DNA of 64,000 nt from Denitratimonas tolerans (GCF_037203605.1 NZ_JBBDHC010000008.1:91153-155152), one strand, 5' to 3'. Positions 8,602-18,005 are shown, counted from the first letter of the stretch. Notes: generated from the letters alone by a model not told the origin. Numbers and translations: made by a program.

Positions 8602-9195
8602 TCACCACACCAGATCGTCGGGCACCTGATAGCGCGGGTCGGCATAGTCCTCCTCGGACGGCGGCGCGTTCGGGTCGACCTGCAGCGCGAGCGAATCGGC
8701 GAGGATGGCTTCGGCCTGCGCGCCATCGGCGGCGGTGACCAGGTGATAGCGTCCGGCGAGCTGCACCACCGCCAGCGTGCCGGCATTGAGCGCGGCCAGC
8801 TGGTCGGCGGTGACGTGGATGCGGCGGATCTTGCCGCCGTAGGGGAAATGCCGCGCGATTTCCGCGGTGTCGTCGTTGAGCCGCACGCGCCGCAGGAACT
8901 CGTCCAGCTTCGCCCGCGCCTCGCGGCGCTGGCGCGCGTCCTCCTGACGCTGACGTTCGGCGGCGATGCGCTCGTCCTTTTCCTTCTGCGCGCGGATGGC
9001 AAAGGCCTTGCCGAGGTCGATGTCGCCCTCGTGACGCGGCCGGCCGCGGCCTTCCGGGCGGCGCGCCGGCGCGCCCCTGGCCTCACCCGAAGGTCGGCCG
9101 TGCTCCTGCCGGCGCTCGGGCTTGCGCTCGGCCACCGGCTTGGGTGTCGGCTTGAAGCCGAGCTTCATCAGCTGGTCCTTCAGCGAATCGGTCAT
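8602..9195 (-). CDS. DUF2058 (YaiL-like) nucleoprotein-family protein
   Basis: The 197-residue protein begins MTDSLKDQLMKLGFKP, the hallmark start of the DUF2058/YaiL family. A highly charged middle (residues ~20-95, rich in Arg, Lys and Glu, probably helical or coiled) follows. The C-terminal domain contains RHFPYGGKIRRIHVTADQLAALNAG and AGRYHLV, the family's conserved block. The family is annotated as nucleoprotein or polynucleotide-associated, but its biochemical role is not established. It lies 9 bp downstream of slyX on the same strand. Confidence 0.85.
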   Translation of the reverse strand: MTDSLKDQLMKLGFKPTPKPVAERKPERRQEHGRPSGEARGAPARRPEGRGRPRHEGDIDLGKAFAIRAQKEKDERIAAERQRQEDARQRREARAKLDEFLRRVRLNDDTAEIARHFPYGGKIRRIHVTADQLAALNAGTLAVVQLAGRYHLVTAADGAQAEAILADSLALQVDPNAPPSEEDYADPRYQVPDDLVW

Positions 9196-9204
9196 CGGTC
9201 ACTC

Positions 9205-9414
9205 TCAATAGTGCGGGGGCGGCGGCTCGTTGGCCGCGCCCGAGGACAAGCCTTCGCGCAGGCTCAGGAGGTCCGCCGTGGCCTCCGTCAGCGCGCGGCG
9301 CAGCGACTCCAGCTCCAGGCGCTGGCGGTTGACCAAGTCGCCCAGGTCCTGCAGCGCGGATTCCTGGAAGGCGAGCCGGGTTTCGATTTCGATCAGGCGG
9401 GCGTCGTCGTTCAT
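9205..9414 (-). CDS. slyX: SlyX family protein
   Basis: A 69-residue coiled-coil protein. The heptad-like body LIEIETRLAFQESALQDLGD and the terminal PPPPHY are diagnostic of SlyX, which in E. coli has 72 residues. Function is unknown. In enterics slyX lies near slyD and fkpA, whereas here it precedes a DUF2058 gene. Translation starts at an ATG with the usual family N-terminus. Confidence 0.88.
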   Translation of the reverse strand: MNDDARLIEIETRLAFQESALQDLGDLVNRQRLELESLRRALTEATADLLSLREGLSSGAANEPPPPHY

Positions 9415-9626
9415 CGCCGGATTTTACCCGCTGGCGGGTGCGGGTTTCACGCAGCGTGTACGCGATGCCGGTCACAACGGGCGGCACCCGCATGAACGCG
9501 TGCCCCACGCCGACGCGCGCCGCGCCGGCGGACAAGGCGATGGACGCTACCATCTGCTTCCTGCATTGCGCCCGCCTGGCCTTTCCAGCCTGTATGCGGA
9601 GCAATGGGCCACCTTGCGGATCCGGC

Positions 9627-10112
9627 ATGGACTATTCCATCGTTCTCCACGTTCTCGGTGCCCTGCTGGTCATCATCGGCCTGGCCGGCTCGGTCCTGCC
9701 TGCGCTTCCCGGCACGCCGCTGATGTTCGTCGGCATGCTGCTGGTGGCCTGGGGCACGGGTTTTACCACGCTCGGCTGGGGCATTCTCGCCATCCTTGCT
9801 GCCCTGACCATGCTGTCGCTGGTGCTGGATTTCGTCGCCAACCTGCTCGGCGCCAAGCGCGCCGGTGCGAGCCGACTGGCCCTGGTCGGTGCGGCGCTCG
9901 GCACCCTCATCGGATTCTTCTTCGGGCTCGCCGGCATCCTGCTTGGCCCCTTCATCGGTGCGTTTGCGGGCGAGTACATCCACAGCCGCCACGGCGGCAT
10001 GGCCACCCGCGTCGGCATCGGCACCTGGGTGGGCATCCTGCTGGGCCTGGTGGCGCGCGTCAGCATCGCCTTCCTGATGCTGGGCATCTTCGCGCTCGCT
10101 CTGGTGCTCTGA
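9627..10112 (+). CDS. DUF456 family membrane protein
   Basis: The 161-residue protein starts MDYSIVLHVLGALLVIIGLAG and is almost wholly hydrophobic, with four or five predicted helices. The conserved DUF456 pattern is visible: PALPGTPLMFVGMLL near residue 25 and glycine-rich stretches IGFFFGLAGILLGPFIGAF and GTWVGILLGLVARV. The role of the family is unknown. The open frame extends upstream to 9438, but the preceding residues are polar, cysteine-containing and unlike the family. The region 9415-9626 is therefore treated as non-coding between divergent slyX and this gene. Confidence 0.78.
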   Translation: MDYSIVLHVLGALLVIIGLAGSVLPALPGTPLMFVGMLLVAWGTGFTTLGWGILAILAALTMLSLVLDFVANLLGAKRAGASRLALVGAALGTLIGFFFGLAGILLGPFIGAFAGEYIHSRHGGMATRVGIGTWVGILLGLVARVSIAFLMLGIFALALVL

Positions 10113-10219
10113 AACGCCCTGCCGCCTCCGCGATCCTGCCGGTGCGCGCCGCGATTCCCCTACACTAGCCGGCTCACTTCCACCGTTTCGCACAGCGCGC
10201 CACGCGCGGCGATTGTCTG

Positions 10220-13200
10220 ATGACATCGATCCTCCATCCCCCGCTGCCCCACGGCAGCCAGAAACGCGCCGACTGGCGCGCGCCGTCGAGTCTTTCCGCG
10301 CTGTCGCTGGCGGTGGCGCGCGCGGCCGGCGAGCACCCCGGGCTGCTGCTGGCGGTCACGCGCGACAGCCACGCCGCGCGCGTGCTGGAAACCGAGCTGG
10401 CGATCTTCGCGCCCGAGCTGCCGGTGCTGCCCTTTCCCGACTGGGAAACCCTGCCCTACGACCTTTTCAGCCCGCAGCCGGACATCATTTCCCAGCGCGT
10501 GGCCACGCTCTACCGGCTGCCGTCGGTGACGCGCGGGGTGCTGGTGGTGCCGGTCTCCACCCTGATGCAGCGCCTGGCACCGCCGGGCTTCATCGCCGGG
10601 CAGTCGCTGGTGGTCGAACACGGGCAAAGGCTCTCCCTGGAAACCGAAAAGCGCCGCCTGGAGGCCGCCGGCTACCGCAACGTGCCGCAGGTTCTCGATC
10701 CCGGCGATTTTGCGGTGCGCGGCGCGCTGCTCGACATCTTCCCGATGGGTAGCCCCGAGCCGTATCGCATCGAGCTGTTTGACGAGGACGTGGACTCGAT
10801 CCGCACTTTCGATCCGGAAACCCAGCGCTCGCTGCACAAGGTCGATGCGGTGCGCCTGCTGCCGGCGCGCGAGTTCCCGCTCGACGAGGAGGCCTCGAAA
10901 CGCTTTCGCGGCGCACTGCGCGAGCGCTTCCCGATCGATCCGCGACGCTGCCCGATCTACCAGGACATGAAGGAAGGCGGCACGCCGGCCGGCGTCGACT
11001 ACTACCTTCCGCTGTTCTTCGAGCACACCGCCACGCTGTTCGACTACCTCGGCACCGATACGCTGTGCCTGCTGGGCGAAGGCGCGCTGGAGGCGGCCGA
11101 GGCCTTCTGGGCACAGACCGGCGAGCGGCACGAACAGCGCCGCCACGATATCGAACGCCCGGTGCTGCCGCCCGCCGACCTGTTCCTGCCGCCCGAAGCC
11201 CTGCGCGAAACGCTCAACCAGCGCCGCCGCATCGAAGTGCTCGGGCGAGACCATCCGCGCCACGAACAGGCGCACGCCCTGGGCGATGCGCCTGCACCCG
11301 CCCTGCCGCTGGTACACAAGGGCGAGGCCAGCGCCGCGGCGCTGCGCGGATTTCTCGAAAGCTACCCGGGCCGGGTGCTGATCGCCGCCGATTCCGCCGG
11401 CCGGCGCGAAGCCTTGATCGACACCCTCGGCCACCTCGGGCTGAAGCCGGAAACGGTGGCGGACTGGAACGCTTTCTTCGCTTCCGCGCCCCGATTCACC
11501 ATCACCGTGGCAGCGCTGGAAGACGGCTTCGCCCTGGCCGAGCCGGCGCTGTGCGTGCTCACCGAGCGCCAGCTCCATCCCGAACGCGCGGTCGGCACGC
11601 GCCGACGCGCCCGCGCCGGGCGCGATCCGGAAACTATCCTGCGCGACCTCTCGGAAATTTCCGCAGGCTCGCCCATCGTGCACGAGGATCACGGCGTGGG
11701 CCGCTACATCGGGCTGGAAATGCTCGACGTGGGCGATCAGCGCGCCGAGTTCCTGTGCATCGAATACGCCAAGGGCGACAAGCTCTACGTGCCCGTGGCG
11801 CAGCTGCACCTGGTCAGCCGCTACGCCGGGGCTTCGCCCGAACTTGCGCCGCTCCATTCGCTGGGCGGTGAACAGTGGGAAAAGGCGAAGAAGAAGGCCG
11901 CGGAAAAGGTCCGCGACGTGGCCGCCGAGCTGCTGGAAATCCAGGCGAAGCGCCAGGCCCGCGCCGGCATTGCGCTGCAGGTGGATCGCGCCATGTACGC
12001 GCCGTTCGCCGCGCAGTTCCCGTTCGAGGAAACCCCGGATCAGCTGGCCGCCATCGAAGCGGTGATCGCCGATCTCGATTCGGCCCAGCCGATGGATCGG
12101 GTGGTCTGCGGCGACGTCGGCTTTGGCAAGACCGAAGTCGCGGTGCGCGCGGCCTTCGTCGCCGCCGCCGCCGGCAAGCAGGTGGCCGTGCTGGTGCCCA
12201 CCACCCTGCTCGCCGAGCAGCACTACCGCAACTTCCGTGACCGTTTCGCCGACTGGCCGCTGCGCGTGGAGGTGCTCTCGCGCTTCAAGACCGCGAAGGA
12301 GATCAAGGCCGAACTCGACACGCTTGCCGCCGGCGGGATCGACGTCATCGTCGGCACCCATCGGCTCTTGCAGGAGGACGTGAAGTTCAAGGATCTCGGC
12401 CTGGTCATCGTCGACGAGGAACAGCGCTTCGGCGTGCGCCAGAAGGAGCGCCTCAAGGCGATGCGCGCGCAGGTGCACCTCCTCACGCTGACCGCCACGC
12501 CCATCCCGCGCACGCTGAACATGGCGATGGCGGGTCTGCGCGACCTGTCCATCATCGCCACCCCGCCACCGAACCGCCTGGCCGTGCAGACCCTTGTGAC
12601 CCAGTGGGATCCGGCGCAGATGCGCGAAGCCTTCCAGCGCGAACTGGCGCGCGGCGGGCAGGTGTACTTCCTGCACAACGAGGTCAGCGACATCGAGCGC
12701 GTGGCGCGCGAGCTGGGCGAACTGGTGCCCGAGGCGCGCATCCGCGTCGCCCACGGCCAGATGCCCGAGCGCGAACTGGAACAGGTGATGCTCGACTTCA
12801 ACCGCCAGCGCTTCAACGTGCTGGTGTGCACCACGATCATCGAATCGGGCATCGATATCCCCAACGCCAACACCATCGTGATCGACCGCGCCGACCGCTT
12901 CGGCCTGGCCCAGCTGCACCAGTTGCGCGGCCGCGTCGGGCGCTCGCACCATCGTGCCTGGGCCTACCTGATCGTGCCGCCGGACAAGGCCATGACCCCG
13001 GACGCGCGCAAGCGCCTGGAGGCCATCGCCTCACTTGATGAACTGGGCGCAGGCTTCACCCTGGCCACGCACGACCTGGAAATCCGCGGTGCCGGCGAGC
13101 TTTTGGGCGAAGGCCAGTCGGGCCAGATCGCCGAGGTCGGCTTCTCGCTCTACACCGAGCTGCTGGAGCGTGCGGTGCGCTCGATCAAGCAGGGCAGGAT

Positions 13201-13678
13201 TCCGGACCTGGACGATGCCGACCGCCACGGCGCGGAGGTCGAGCTGCACATTCCCGCGCTCATTCCCGACGACTACCTGCCCGACGTGCACACCCGCCTG
13301 ACGCTCTACAAGCGCATCGCCTCCGCGCCCGATGCCGAGGCGCTGCGCGAACTGCAGGTCGAGATGATCGACCGCTTCGGCCTCCTGCCCGACCCGCTCA
13401 AGAACCTCTTTGCCGTAGCGGAACTGCGCAACGCGGCGACCGCGCTGGGTGTGCGCAAGCTGGAGCTGGGCGAGCGCGGCGGCCGTATCCGGTTCGTGCC
13501 GCAGCCGAAAATCGACCCCATGACCATCATCCGCATGATCCAGGGCCAGCCCCGCGTCTTCCAGATGGACGGCCCCGACAAGCTGCGCCTGAAGCTGGAG
13601 CTGCCCGGTGCCACGGAGCGCCTGGCCGCAGCACGCGACCTGCTGCACGCCTTCGGCGGCAAACCGCCGGGTGGGTGA
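10220..13678 (+). CDS. mfd: Transcription-repair coupling factor
   Basis: ATP-dependent translocase that pushes stalled RNA polymerase off damaged DNA and recruits UvrA. It has 1152 residues (E. coli 1148). The UvrB-homology region is N-terminal (LPFPDWETLPYD near residue 75). The RNA polymerase-interacting domain starts near residue 480 (SPIVHEDHGVGRYIGLE). The RecG-like motor has Walker A GDVGFGKTEVA near residue 632 and the DEEQ box in IVDEEQRFGVRQKE. The TRG-type region and the D7 domain complete the C-terminus. A -10-like TACACT lies about 55 bp upstream. It occupies the place before pyrH where rpsB-tsf normally stand. Confidence 0.97.
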   Translation: MTSILHPPLPHGSQKRADWRAPSSLSALSLAVARAAGEHPGLLLAVTRDSHAARVLETELAIFAPELPVLPFPDWETLPYDLFSPQPDIISQRVATLYRLPSVTRGVLVVPVSTLMQRLAPPGFIAGQSLVVEHGQRLSLETEKRRLEAAGYRNVPQVLDPGDFAVRGALLDIFPMGSPEPYRIELFDEDVDSIRTFDPETQRSLHKVDAVRLLPAREFPLDEEASKRFRGALRERFPIDPRRCPIYQDMKEGGTPAGVDYYLPLFFEHTATLFDYLGTDTLCLLGEGALEAAEAFWAQTGERHEQRRHDIERPVLPPADLFLPPEALRETLNQRRRIEVLGRDHPRHEQAHALGDAPAPALPLVHKGEASAAALRGFLESYPGRVLIAADSAGRREALIDTLGHLGLKPETVADWNAFFASAPRFTITVAALEDGFALAEPALCVLTERQLHPERAVGTRRRARAGRDPETILRDLSEISAGSPIVHEDHGVGRYIGLEMLDVGDQRAEFLCIEYAKGDKLYVPVAQLHLVSRYAGASPELAPLHSLGGEQWEKAKKKAAEKVRDVAAELLEIQAKRQARAGIALQVDRAMYAPFAAQFPFEETPDQLAAIEAVIADLDSAQPMDRVVCGDVGFGKTEVAVRAAFVAAAAGKQVAVLVPTTLLAEQHYRNFRDRFADWPLRVEVLSRFKTAKEIKAELDTLAAGGIDVIVGTHRLLQEDVKFKDLGLVIVDEEQRFGVRQKERLKAMRAQVHLLTLTATPIPRTLNMAMAGLRDLSIIATPPPNRLAVQTLVTQWDPAQMREAFQRELARGGQVYFLHNEVSDIERVARELGELVPEARIRVAHGQMPERELEQVMLDFNRQRFNVLVCTTIIESGIDIPNANTIVIDRADRFGLAQLHQLRGRVGRSHHRAWAYLIVPPDKAMTPDARKRLEAIASLDELGAGFTLATHDLEIRGAGELLGEGQSGQIAEVGFSLYTELLERAVRSIKQGRIPDLDDADRHGAEVELHIPALIPDDYLPDVHTRLTLYKRIASAPDAEALRELQVEMIDRFGLLPDPLKNLFAVAELRNAATALGVRKLELGERGGRIRFVPQPKIDPMTIIRMIQGQPRVFQMDGPDKLRLKLELPGATERLAAARDLLHAFGGKPPGG

Positions 13679-13745
13679 GGGCGTGCGGGGCTGACCTGGA
13701 GCTGCACGGCGCGACGACCGCGCCCTTTTCGCCCATCCACTCGGC

Positions 13746-13751
13746 TACAAT
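13746..13751 (+). promoter_or_regulatory. -10 element upstream of pyrH
   Basis: TACAAT, 30 bp before the pyrH ATG. No good -35 box lies at the right distance, as is common in high-GC Lysobacterales promoters. A start near 13758 would give a leader of about 23 nt containing the ribosome site CCGGAG. Confidence 0.4.
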
Positions 13752-13780
13752 TCCGCCGTTTTGTGCCTCCGGAGCCGAAC

Positions 13781-14512
13781 ATGAACGCCCCCGCCGCGCC
13801 GAAGTATCGCCGCATCCTGTTGAAACTCAGCGGCGAGGCGCTGATGGGCGCTGCCGATTACGGCATCGATCCCGAAGTGCTCGGACGCCTGGCGCGCGAG
13901 ATCGTCGAACTGCAGAACGACGGCGTGGAAGTGGGCCTGGTGATCGGCGGCGGCAACATCTTCCGCGGTGCCGGCCTCGCCTCGGCCGGCATGGATCGCG
14001 TCACCGGCGACCATATGGGCATGCTGGCCACCGTGATGAACGCGCTGGCCATGCAGGACGCGCTGGAAAAGCTCGGTGCCCGCGCCCGGGTGATGAGCGC
14101 GATCAAGATCAACGAGGTCTGCGAGGACTACATCCGCCGACGCGCCATCCGTCATCTGGAGAAGGGCCGCATCGTGCTGTTCGCGGCCGGCACCGGCAAC
14201 CCGTTCTTCACCACCGATTCGGCCGCCGCGCTGCGCGCGGTGGAAATCGGCGCCGAACTCCTGCTCAAGGCGACCAAGGTCGACGGCGTCTACGATGCGG
14301 ACCCGAAGAAGAAGAAGGACGCGCGCCGCTTCGAGCACCTGTCCTACGACGAGGTCATCTCCCGCGATCTGCAGGTGATGGACACTGCCGCGATCGCGCT
14401 GTGCCGCGACTACAACCTGCCGCTGCGCATCTACGACATCACCCGCCCCGGCGACCTCAAGCGCATCGTGCAGGGCAAGGCCATCGGCACCCTCGTGCAC
14501 GGGCGCAGCTGA
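13781..14512 (+). CDS. pyrH: Uridylate kinase
   Basis: Phosphorylates UMP to UDP, feeding pyrimidine nucleotides and UDP-sugars for the envelope. From the ATG giving MNAPAAPKYRRILLKLSGEA it has 243 residues (E. coli 241). The amino-acid-kinase fold motifs are clear: LKLSGEAL, VIGGGNIFRG, and the acceptor region GTGNPFFTTDSAAALRA. A GTG 18 nt upstream is in frame, but CCGGAG lies immediately before the ATG, so the ATG is used. It opens the conserved block that continues with frr and uppS. Confidence 0.97.
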   Translation: MNAPAAPKYRRILLKLSGEALMGAADYGIDPEVLGRLAREIVELQNDGVEVGLVIGGGNIFRGAGLASAGMDRVTGDHMGMLATVMNALAMQDALEKLGARARVMSAIKINEVCEDYIRRRAIRHLEKGRIVLFAAGTGNPFFTTDSAAALRAVEIGAELLLKATKVDGVYDADPKKKKDARRFEHLSYDEVISRDLQVMDTAAIALCRDYNLPLRIYDITRPGDLKRIVQGKAIGTLVHGRS

Positions 14513-14569
14513 GCGCCCGGGATCGGAGCTCCACGCGCGCGGGCGCGCCGCGGTGCGGCGCGTTTCGCC

Positions 14570-14575
14570 TATACT
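14570..14575 (+). promoter_or_regulatory. -10 element upstream of frr
   Basis: TATACT lies 37 bp before the frr ATG and 57 bp after pyrH. The -35 region is GC-only and not recognisable. It suggests that frr and later genes may also have their own promoter. Confidence 0.35.
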
Positions 14576-14612
14576 TCCGGATTGCCCACCCCATTCGACC
14601 GGAACCCGGCCC

Positions 14613-15170
14613 ATGCTCAACGACATCAAGAACGACACCCAGGCCCGCATGGCCAAGTCCATCGACGCGCTGCGCTTCGAACTGGCCAAGGTCCGCACCG
14701 GGCGCGCCAGCACCGCGCTGGTCGACAACCTGAAAGTGGTGTACTACGGCTCGGACATGCCGCTCTCGCAGGTGGCCACGGTGGCGGTGGCCGATGCGCG
14801 CACGCTCACGATCACGCCCTGGGAAAAAGGCATGGTCGGTGCGATCGAAAAGGCGATCTACGCCTCCGACCTCGGCCTCACGCCGAACACCGCCGGCACC
14901 GTGATCCGCATCAACCTGCCGCCCCTCACCGAGGAGCGCCGCCGCGAACTGGCCAAGCACGTGCACAGTGAAGGCGAGAACTCCAAGGTGGCGATCCGCG
15001 GCGTGCGGCGCGACGCGCTGCAGCAGGTGAAAGAGCTGCAGAAGGCCAAGTCGATCAGCGAGGATGAAGAGCGCCGTGCCGAGGACGACATCCAGAAGCT
15101 CACCGACCGCTTCGTGAAAGACGTCGATGCCGTGGTCAAGGCCAAGGAAGACGAGCTGATGGCGGTGTGA
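14613..15170 (+). CDS. frr: Ribosome-recycling factor
   Basis: With EF-G it splits post-termination ribosomes. The protein has 185 residues, identical in length to E. coli RRF. It begins MLNDIKNDTQARMAKSID, with the conserved KVRTGRASTALVD near residue 25, LTEERRRELAKHV, and the C-terminal helix LTDRFVKDVD. The long frame upstream of this ATG is not family-like. The next gene is separated by a repeat-derived segment. Confidence 0.97.
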   Translation: MLNDIKNDTQARMAKSIDALRFELAKVRTGRASTALVDNLKVVYYGSDMPLSQVATVAVADARTLTITPWEKGMVGAIEKAIYASDLGLTPNTAGTVIRINLPPLTEERRRELAKHVHSEGENSKVAIRGVRRDALQQVKELQKAKSISEDEERRAEDDIQKLTDRFVKDVDAVVKAKEDELMAV

Positions 15171-15178
15171 CCGGAGCC

Positions 15179-15292
15179 GGGAATCGAGAATCCATGAACG
15201 GAAATGGAAAGCGGTGAGCGGGTGCCCGCTGAAACCGATGCCGCCCAACGCTGCGGGTGCTGCTTGAACGATTCCCCATTCCCCATTCCCGA
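15179..15292. repeat. Inverted GGGAATC-type repeat at the frr-uppS junction
   Basis: The segment opens with GGGAATCGAGAATCC (15179-15193) and closes with the inverse form ATTCCCCATTCCCCATTCCCG (in 15271-15292). A small palindrome (AGCGGG-TG-CCCGCT) lies inside. Together the ends can pair to form a long hairpin. The same GGGAATC unit occurs four times in a row at the start of lpxB. The element overlaps the apparent 5' end of uppS. Confidence 0.6.
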
Positions 15293-16022
15293 TGCCGCAC
15301 GGCCGCGCCATATCGCGATCATCATGGACGGCAACGGGCGCTGGGCAAAGGCGCGGCACCGACCGCGCAGCCTCGGCCACCGCGCCGGCGCGCGCGCGGC
15401 GAACCTGTGCATCGACGCCTGCCTGGACGCCGGCATTCCGGCGCTGACTCTGTTCGCGTTCTCGCGCGAAAACTGGCAGCGACCCGATGAGGAAGTCGGC
15501 GCGCTCATGCAGCTGTTCCTGCGCGCGCTGGACCGGGAAGTCGACGAGCTGAACCGACGCGGGGTGCGGCTGCGCTTCATCGGCGAGCGCGATGCCTTCA
15601 GTCCGGACATCCGCGAGCGCATGGCGCGCGGCGAGGCGCTGACCCTGCGCAACACGCGCCTTCACCTGACCATCGCGGCCGACTACAGCGGCCGCTGGGA
15701 CCTGGTGCAGGCGGCGCGGACCCTGGCCCGGCAGGTGGCGGGCGGCTCGCTTTCGCCCGAGGCCATCGACGAGGCGCGCCTGGGTGCGGCGCTCGCGCTG
15801 TCCGATCTGCCCGAGCCGGATCTCTTCATCCGCTCCGGCGGCGACATGCGCATAAGCAACTTCCTGCTGTGGCAAGTGGCCTACTGCGAGCTGTATTTCA
15901 CCGACACCCTGTGGCCGGATTTCGACGCGACGGAGCTGCGGCGCGCGCTCGATGCGTTTGCGCAGCGCGAGCGCCGCTTCGGTCGAACCTCGGAACAGCT
16001 CGCCATGGAGGCCTCGCCATGA
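15204..16022 (+). CDS. uppS: Undecaprenyl-diphosphate synthase (cis-prenyltransferase)
   Basis: Condenses eight isopentenyl units onto farnesyl-PP to make the C55 carrier lipid for peptidoglycan and O-antigen. The catalytic Asp and phosphate-binding loop lie in IIMDGNGRWAKA, followed by FSREN and the C-terminal signature DLFIRSGGDMRISNFLLWQ. From the ATG chosen the protein has 272 residues, about 20 more than E. coli. The extra residues are encoded by a repeat element. An in-frame TTG at 15264 would give 252 residues and may be the true start. The stop overlaps the cdsA ATG (ATGA). Confidence 0.93.
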   Translation: MESGERVPAETDAAQRCGCCLNDSPFPIPDAARPRHIAIIMDGNGRWAKARHRPRSLGHRAGARAANLCIDACLDAGIPALTLFAFSRENWQRPDEEVGALMQLFLRALDREVDELNRRGVRLRFIGERDAFSPDIRERMARGEALTLRNTRLHLTIAADYSGRWDLVQAARTLARQVAGGSLSPEAIDEARLGAALALSDLPEPDLFIRSGGDMRISNFLLWQVAYCELYFTDTLWPDFDATELRRALDAFAQRERRFGRTSEQLAMEASP

Positions 16023-16825
16023 GGCAGCGCGTCATCACCGCACTTGTGCTCGCACCGGCGGTCGTCGCCGGCATCCTGCTGCTGCCACCGGGCCCGCTCA
16101 TGGCACTGGTCGCCGCGGCGCTGCTCGCCGGCCTGTGGGAGTGGACGCGGCTGATCGGGTTCACCGCTCCCGTGGCCCGCGCGCTGATCCTGCTCGCCCA
16201 TGCGGCGGCAATGGCGTGGCTGGCGCGATTCGGCTGGTCGGCACTGTTTCCCTGGGTCGCGCTGGCCGGAACGCTCTGGTGGCTGTGCGCGCTGGCCTGG
16301 CTGCGCCAGCCGACGCTGGCCAAGGCGGCGACGCCCGGCAACCGCGCGCTGAAGCTGATGATCGGCACGCTCCTGGTCGTGCCCACCTGGTGTGCCTTCG
16401 CCCTGCTGCACGCGGACGCGCCGATCTGGGCGCTCTATGCGCTGCTGCTGGTATGGGCGGCCGACACCTTCGCATTCTTCGCCGGACGACGCTTCGGCGG
16501 CCGCAAGCTCGCGCCCGCCATCAGCCCCGGCAAGACCTGGGCCGGGTTCTGGGGCGGGCTGTTCGGCGTGCTGGTGCTGGCGCTGGCGATGGCACCCCTG
16601 CTAAGCGTGTCGCTGCGCGAGCTGCCGCTGCTGCTTGCGGTCAGCCTCATCGCCAGCCTCGCCTCGGTGCTGGGCGATCTGTTCGAAAGCGTGATCAAGC
16701 GCCAGGCCGGGGTCAAGGATTCGGGCCGCCTGCTGCCGGGACACGGCGGCGCGCTGGATCGCATCGACAGCCTGCTCGCCGCGCTGCCGGTACTGGCCAT
16801 CCTCAAGGCGTGGTTCGGGCTGTGA
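16019..16825 (+). CDS. cdsA: Phosphatidate cytidylyltransferase
   Basis: Inner-membrane enzyme making CDP-diacylglycerol from phosphatidate and CTP, the entry point to phospholipids. It has 268 residues with about eight hydrophobic helices. The C-terminal family signature is intact: SVIKRQAGVKDSGRLLPGHG, then GALDRIDSLLAALP. The start ATG is the one overlapping the uppS stop. The open frame further upstream is only a shadow. The stop codon overlaps the GTG start of dxr (GTGA), so uppS-cdsA-dxr are translationally chained. Confidence 0.96.
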   Translation: MRQRVITALVLAPAVVAGILLLPPGPLMALVAAALLAGLWEWTRLIGFTAPVARALILLAHAAAMAWLARFGWSALFPWVALAGTLWWLCALAWLRQPTLAKAATPGNRALKLMIGTLLVVPTWCAFALLHADAPIWALYALLLVWAADTFAFFAGRRFGGRKLAPAISPGKTWAGFWGGLFGVLVLALAMAPLLSVSLRELPLLLAVSLIASLASVLGDLFESVIKRQAGVKDSGRLLPGHGGALDRIDSLLAALPVLAILKAWFGL

Positions 16826-18003
16826 GGCGAATCGCGATCCTGGGGGCCACGGGATCCATCGGCGGCAGCGCGCTGGATGTCGTCGCGCGCCATCCGCAGC
16901 GGTTTCGCGCCAGCGTGCTGAGCGCCAACGAAAACGTCGACGCGCTGGTCGCGCTGTGCTGCCGCTTTCAGCCGGATGTGGCCATCATCGCGCGGGAAGA
17001 CCGGTATGCCGCGCTGCGCGACGCGCTGGCGCAGGCTTCGCCCGCGACGCGCCCGATGGCGGGAATCGCGGCGCTGGCGGACGTCGCCGCGTCCGAGCTG
17101 TGCGATACGGTCGTTGCGGCCATCGTCGGTGCCGCCGGCCTGGGCTCGACGCTGGCCGCGGCGCACGCGGGAAAGCGCATCCTGCTGGCCAACAAGGAAT
17201 CCATCGTGGTCGGCGGTGCCCTGCTGATGCAGGCGGTGCGCGCTTCGGGTGCCCGGCTTCTGCCGGTCGACAGCGAGCACAACGCGCTTTACCAGTGCCT
17301 TCCCGAACCGGCGATCGGGAGCGCGATGCGGCCCGAGGTGCGACGCCTGGTGCTGACCGCCTCGGGCGGCCCCTTCCGCGGCTGGAGTCGCGAGCAGCTC
17401 GCCCCGGTCACGCCCGAACAGGCCTGCGCCCACCCCAACTGGCGCATGGGCCGCAAGATTTCGGTGGACTCGGCCACGCTCATGAACAAGGGGCTGGAGG
17501 TGATCGAAGCGCACTGGCTGTTCGATGCTCCGCCGGAGCGCATCGAGGTCGTCGTGCATCCGCAGAGCATCGTGCACTCGCTGGTGCAGTACACCGACGG
17601 ATCGACCCTGGCCCAGCTCGGCAATCCGGACATGCGCACCGCGCTGGCCTACGGACTCGCCTGGCCCGAGCGGATCGAGGCGGGCGTCCCGGACCTCGAT
17701 CTCGCCGCAGTGGCCCGGCTCGACTTCCAGCCACCGGACGAAGTGGCCTTCCCCTGCCTGCGCCTGGCGCGCGAGGCCCTGCGCGAGGGTCCGGCAGCCA
17801 CCACCATCCTCAATGCGGCCAACGAAGTGGCGGTTTCAGCCTTTCTTCAGGGACGGCTGAGTTTCCTAGGCATCGCGGCGCTGCTGGAATCCACCCTGAC
17901 CAGGCTGCACGAACGCGAGGCGGCGGATATTCCGGCACTGCTGGACATTGACGCGCGCGCGCGCCGGACGGCGCTTTCCCTGATCACCGACGAGGCATTC
18001 TGA
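16822..18003 (+). CDS. dxr: 1-deoxy-D-xylulose 5-phosphate reductoisomerase
   Basis: First committed step of the MEP isoprenoid pathway, making MEP with NADPH. It starts at a GTG overlapping the cdsA stop, giving 393 residues (E. coli 398). The N-terminal Rossmann motif ILGATGSIGGSALDV follows the start directly. LLANKES carries the active-site loop, PVDSEHNALYQCL the metal site, and GRKISVDSATLMNKGLE the substrate region. Its product feeds the uppS reaction encoded just upstream. Confidence 0.96.
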   Translation: MRRIAILGATGSIGGSALDVVARHPQRFRASVLSANENVDALVALCCRFQPDVAIIAREDRYAALRDALAQASPATRPMAGIAALADVAASELCDTVVAAIVGAAGLGSTLAAAHAGKRILLANKESIVVGGALLMQAVRASGARLLPVDSEHNALYQCLPEPAIGSAMRPEVRRLVLTASGGPFRGWSREQLAPVTPEQACAHPNWRMGRKISVDSATLMNKGLEVIEAHWLFDAPPERIEVVVHPQSIVHSLVQYTDGSTLAQLGNPDMRTALAYGLAWPERIEAGVPDLDLAAVARLDFQPPDEVAFPCLRLAREALREGPAATTILNAANEVAVSAFLQGRLSFLGIAALLESTLTRLHEREAADIPALLDIDARARRTALSLITDEAF

Positions 18004-18005
18004 TC

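Noticed and set aside
10160..12952. A 930-codon open frame opposite mfd
   Set aside because: Antisense of a full-length mfd with all motor motifs. No family resemblance and no ribosome site.
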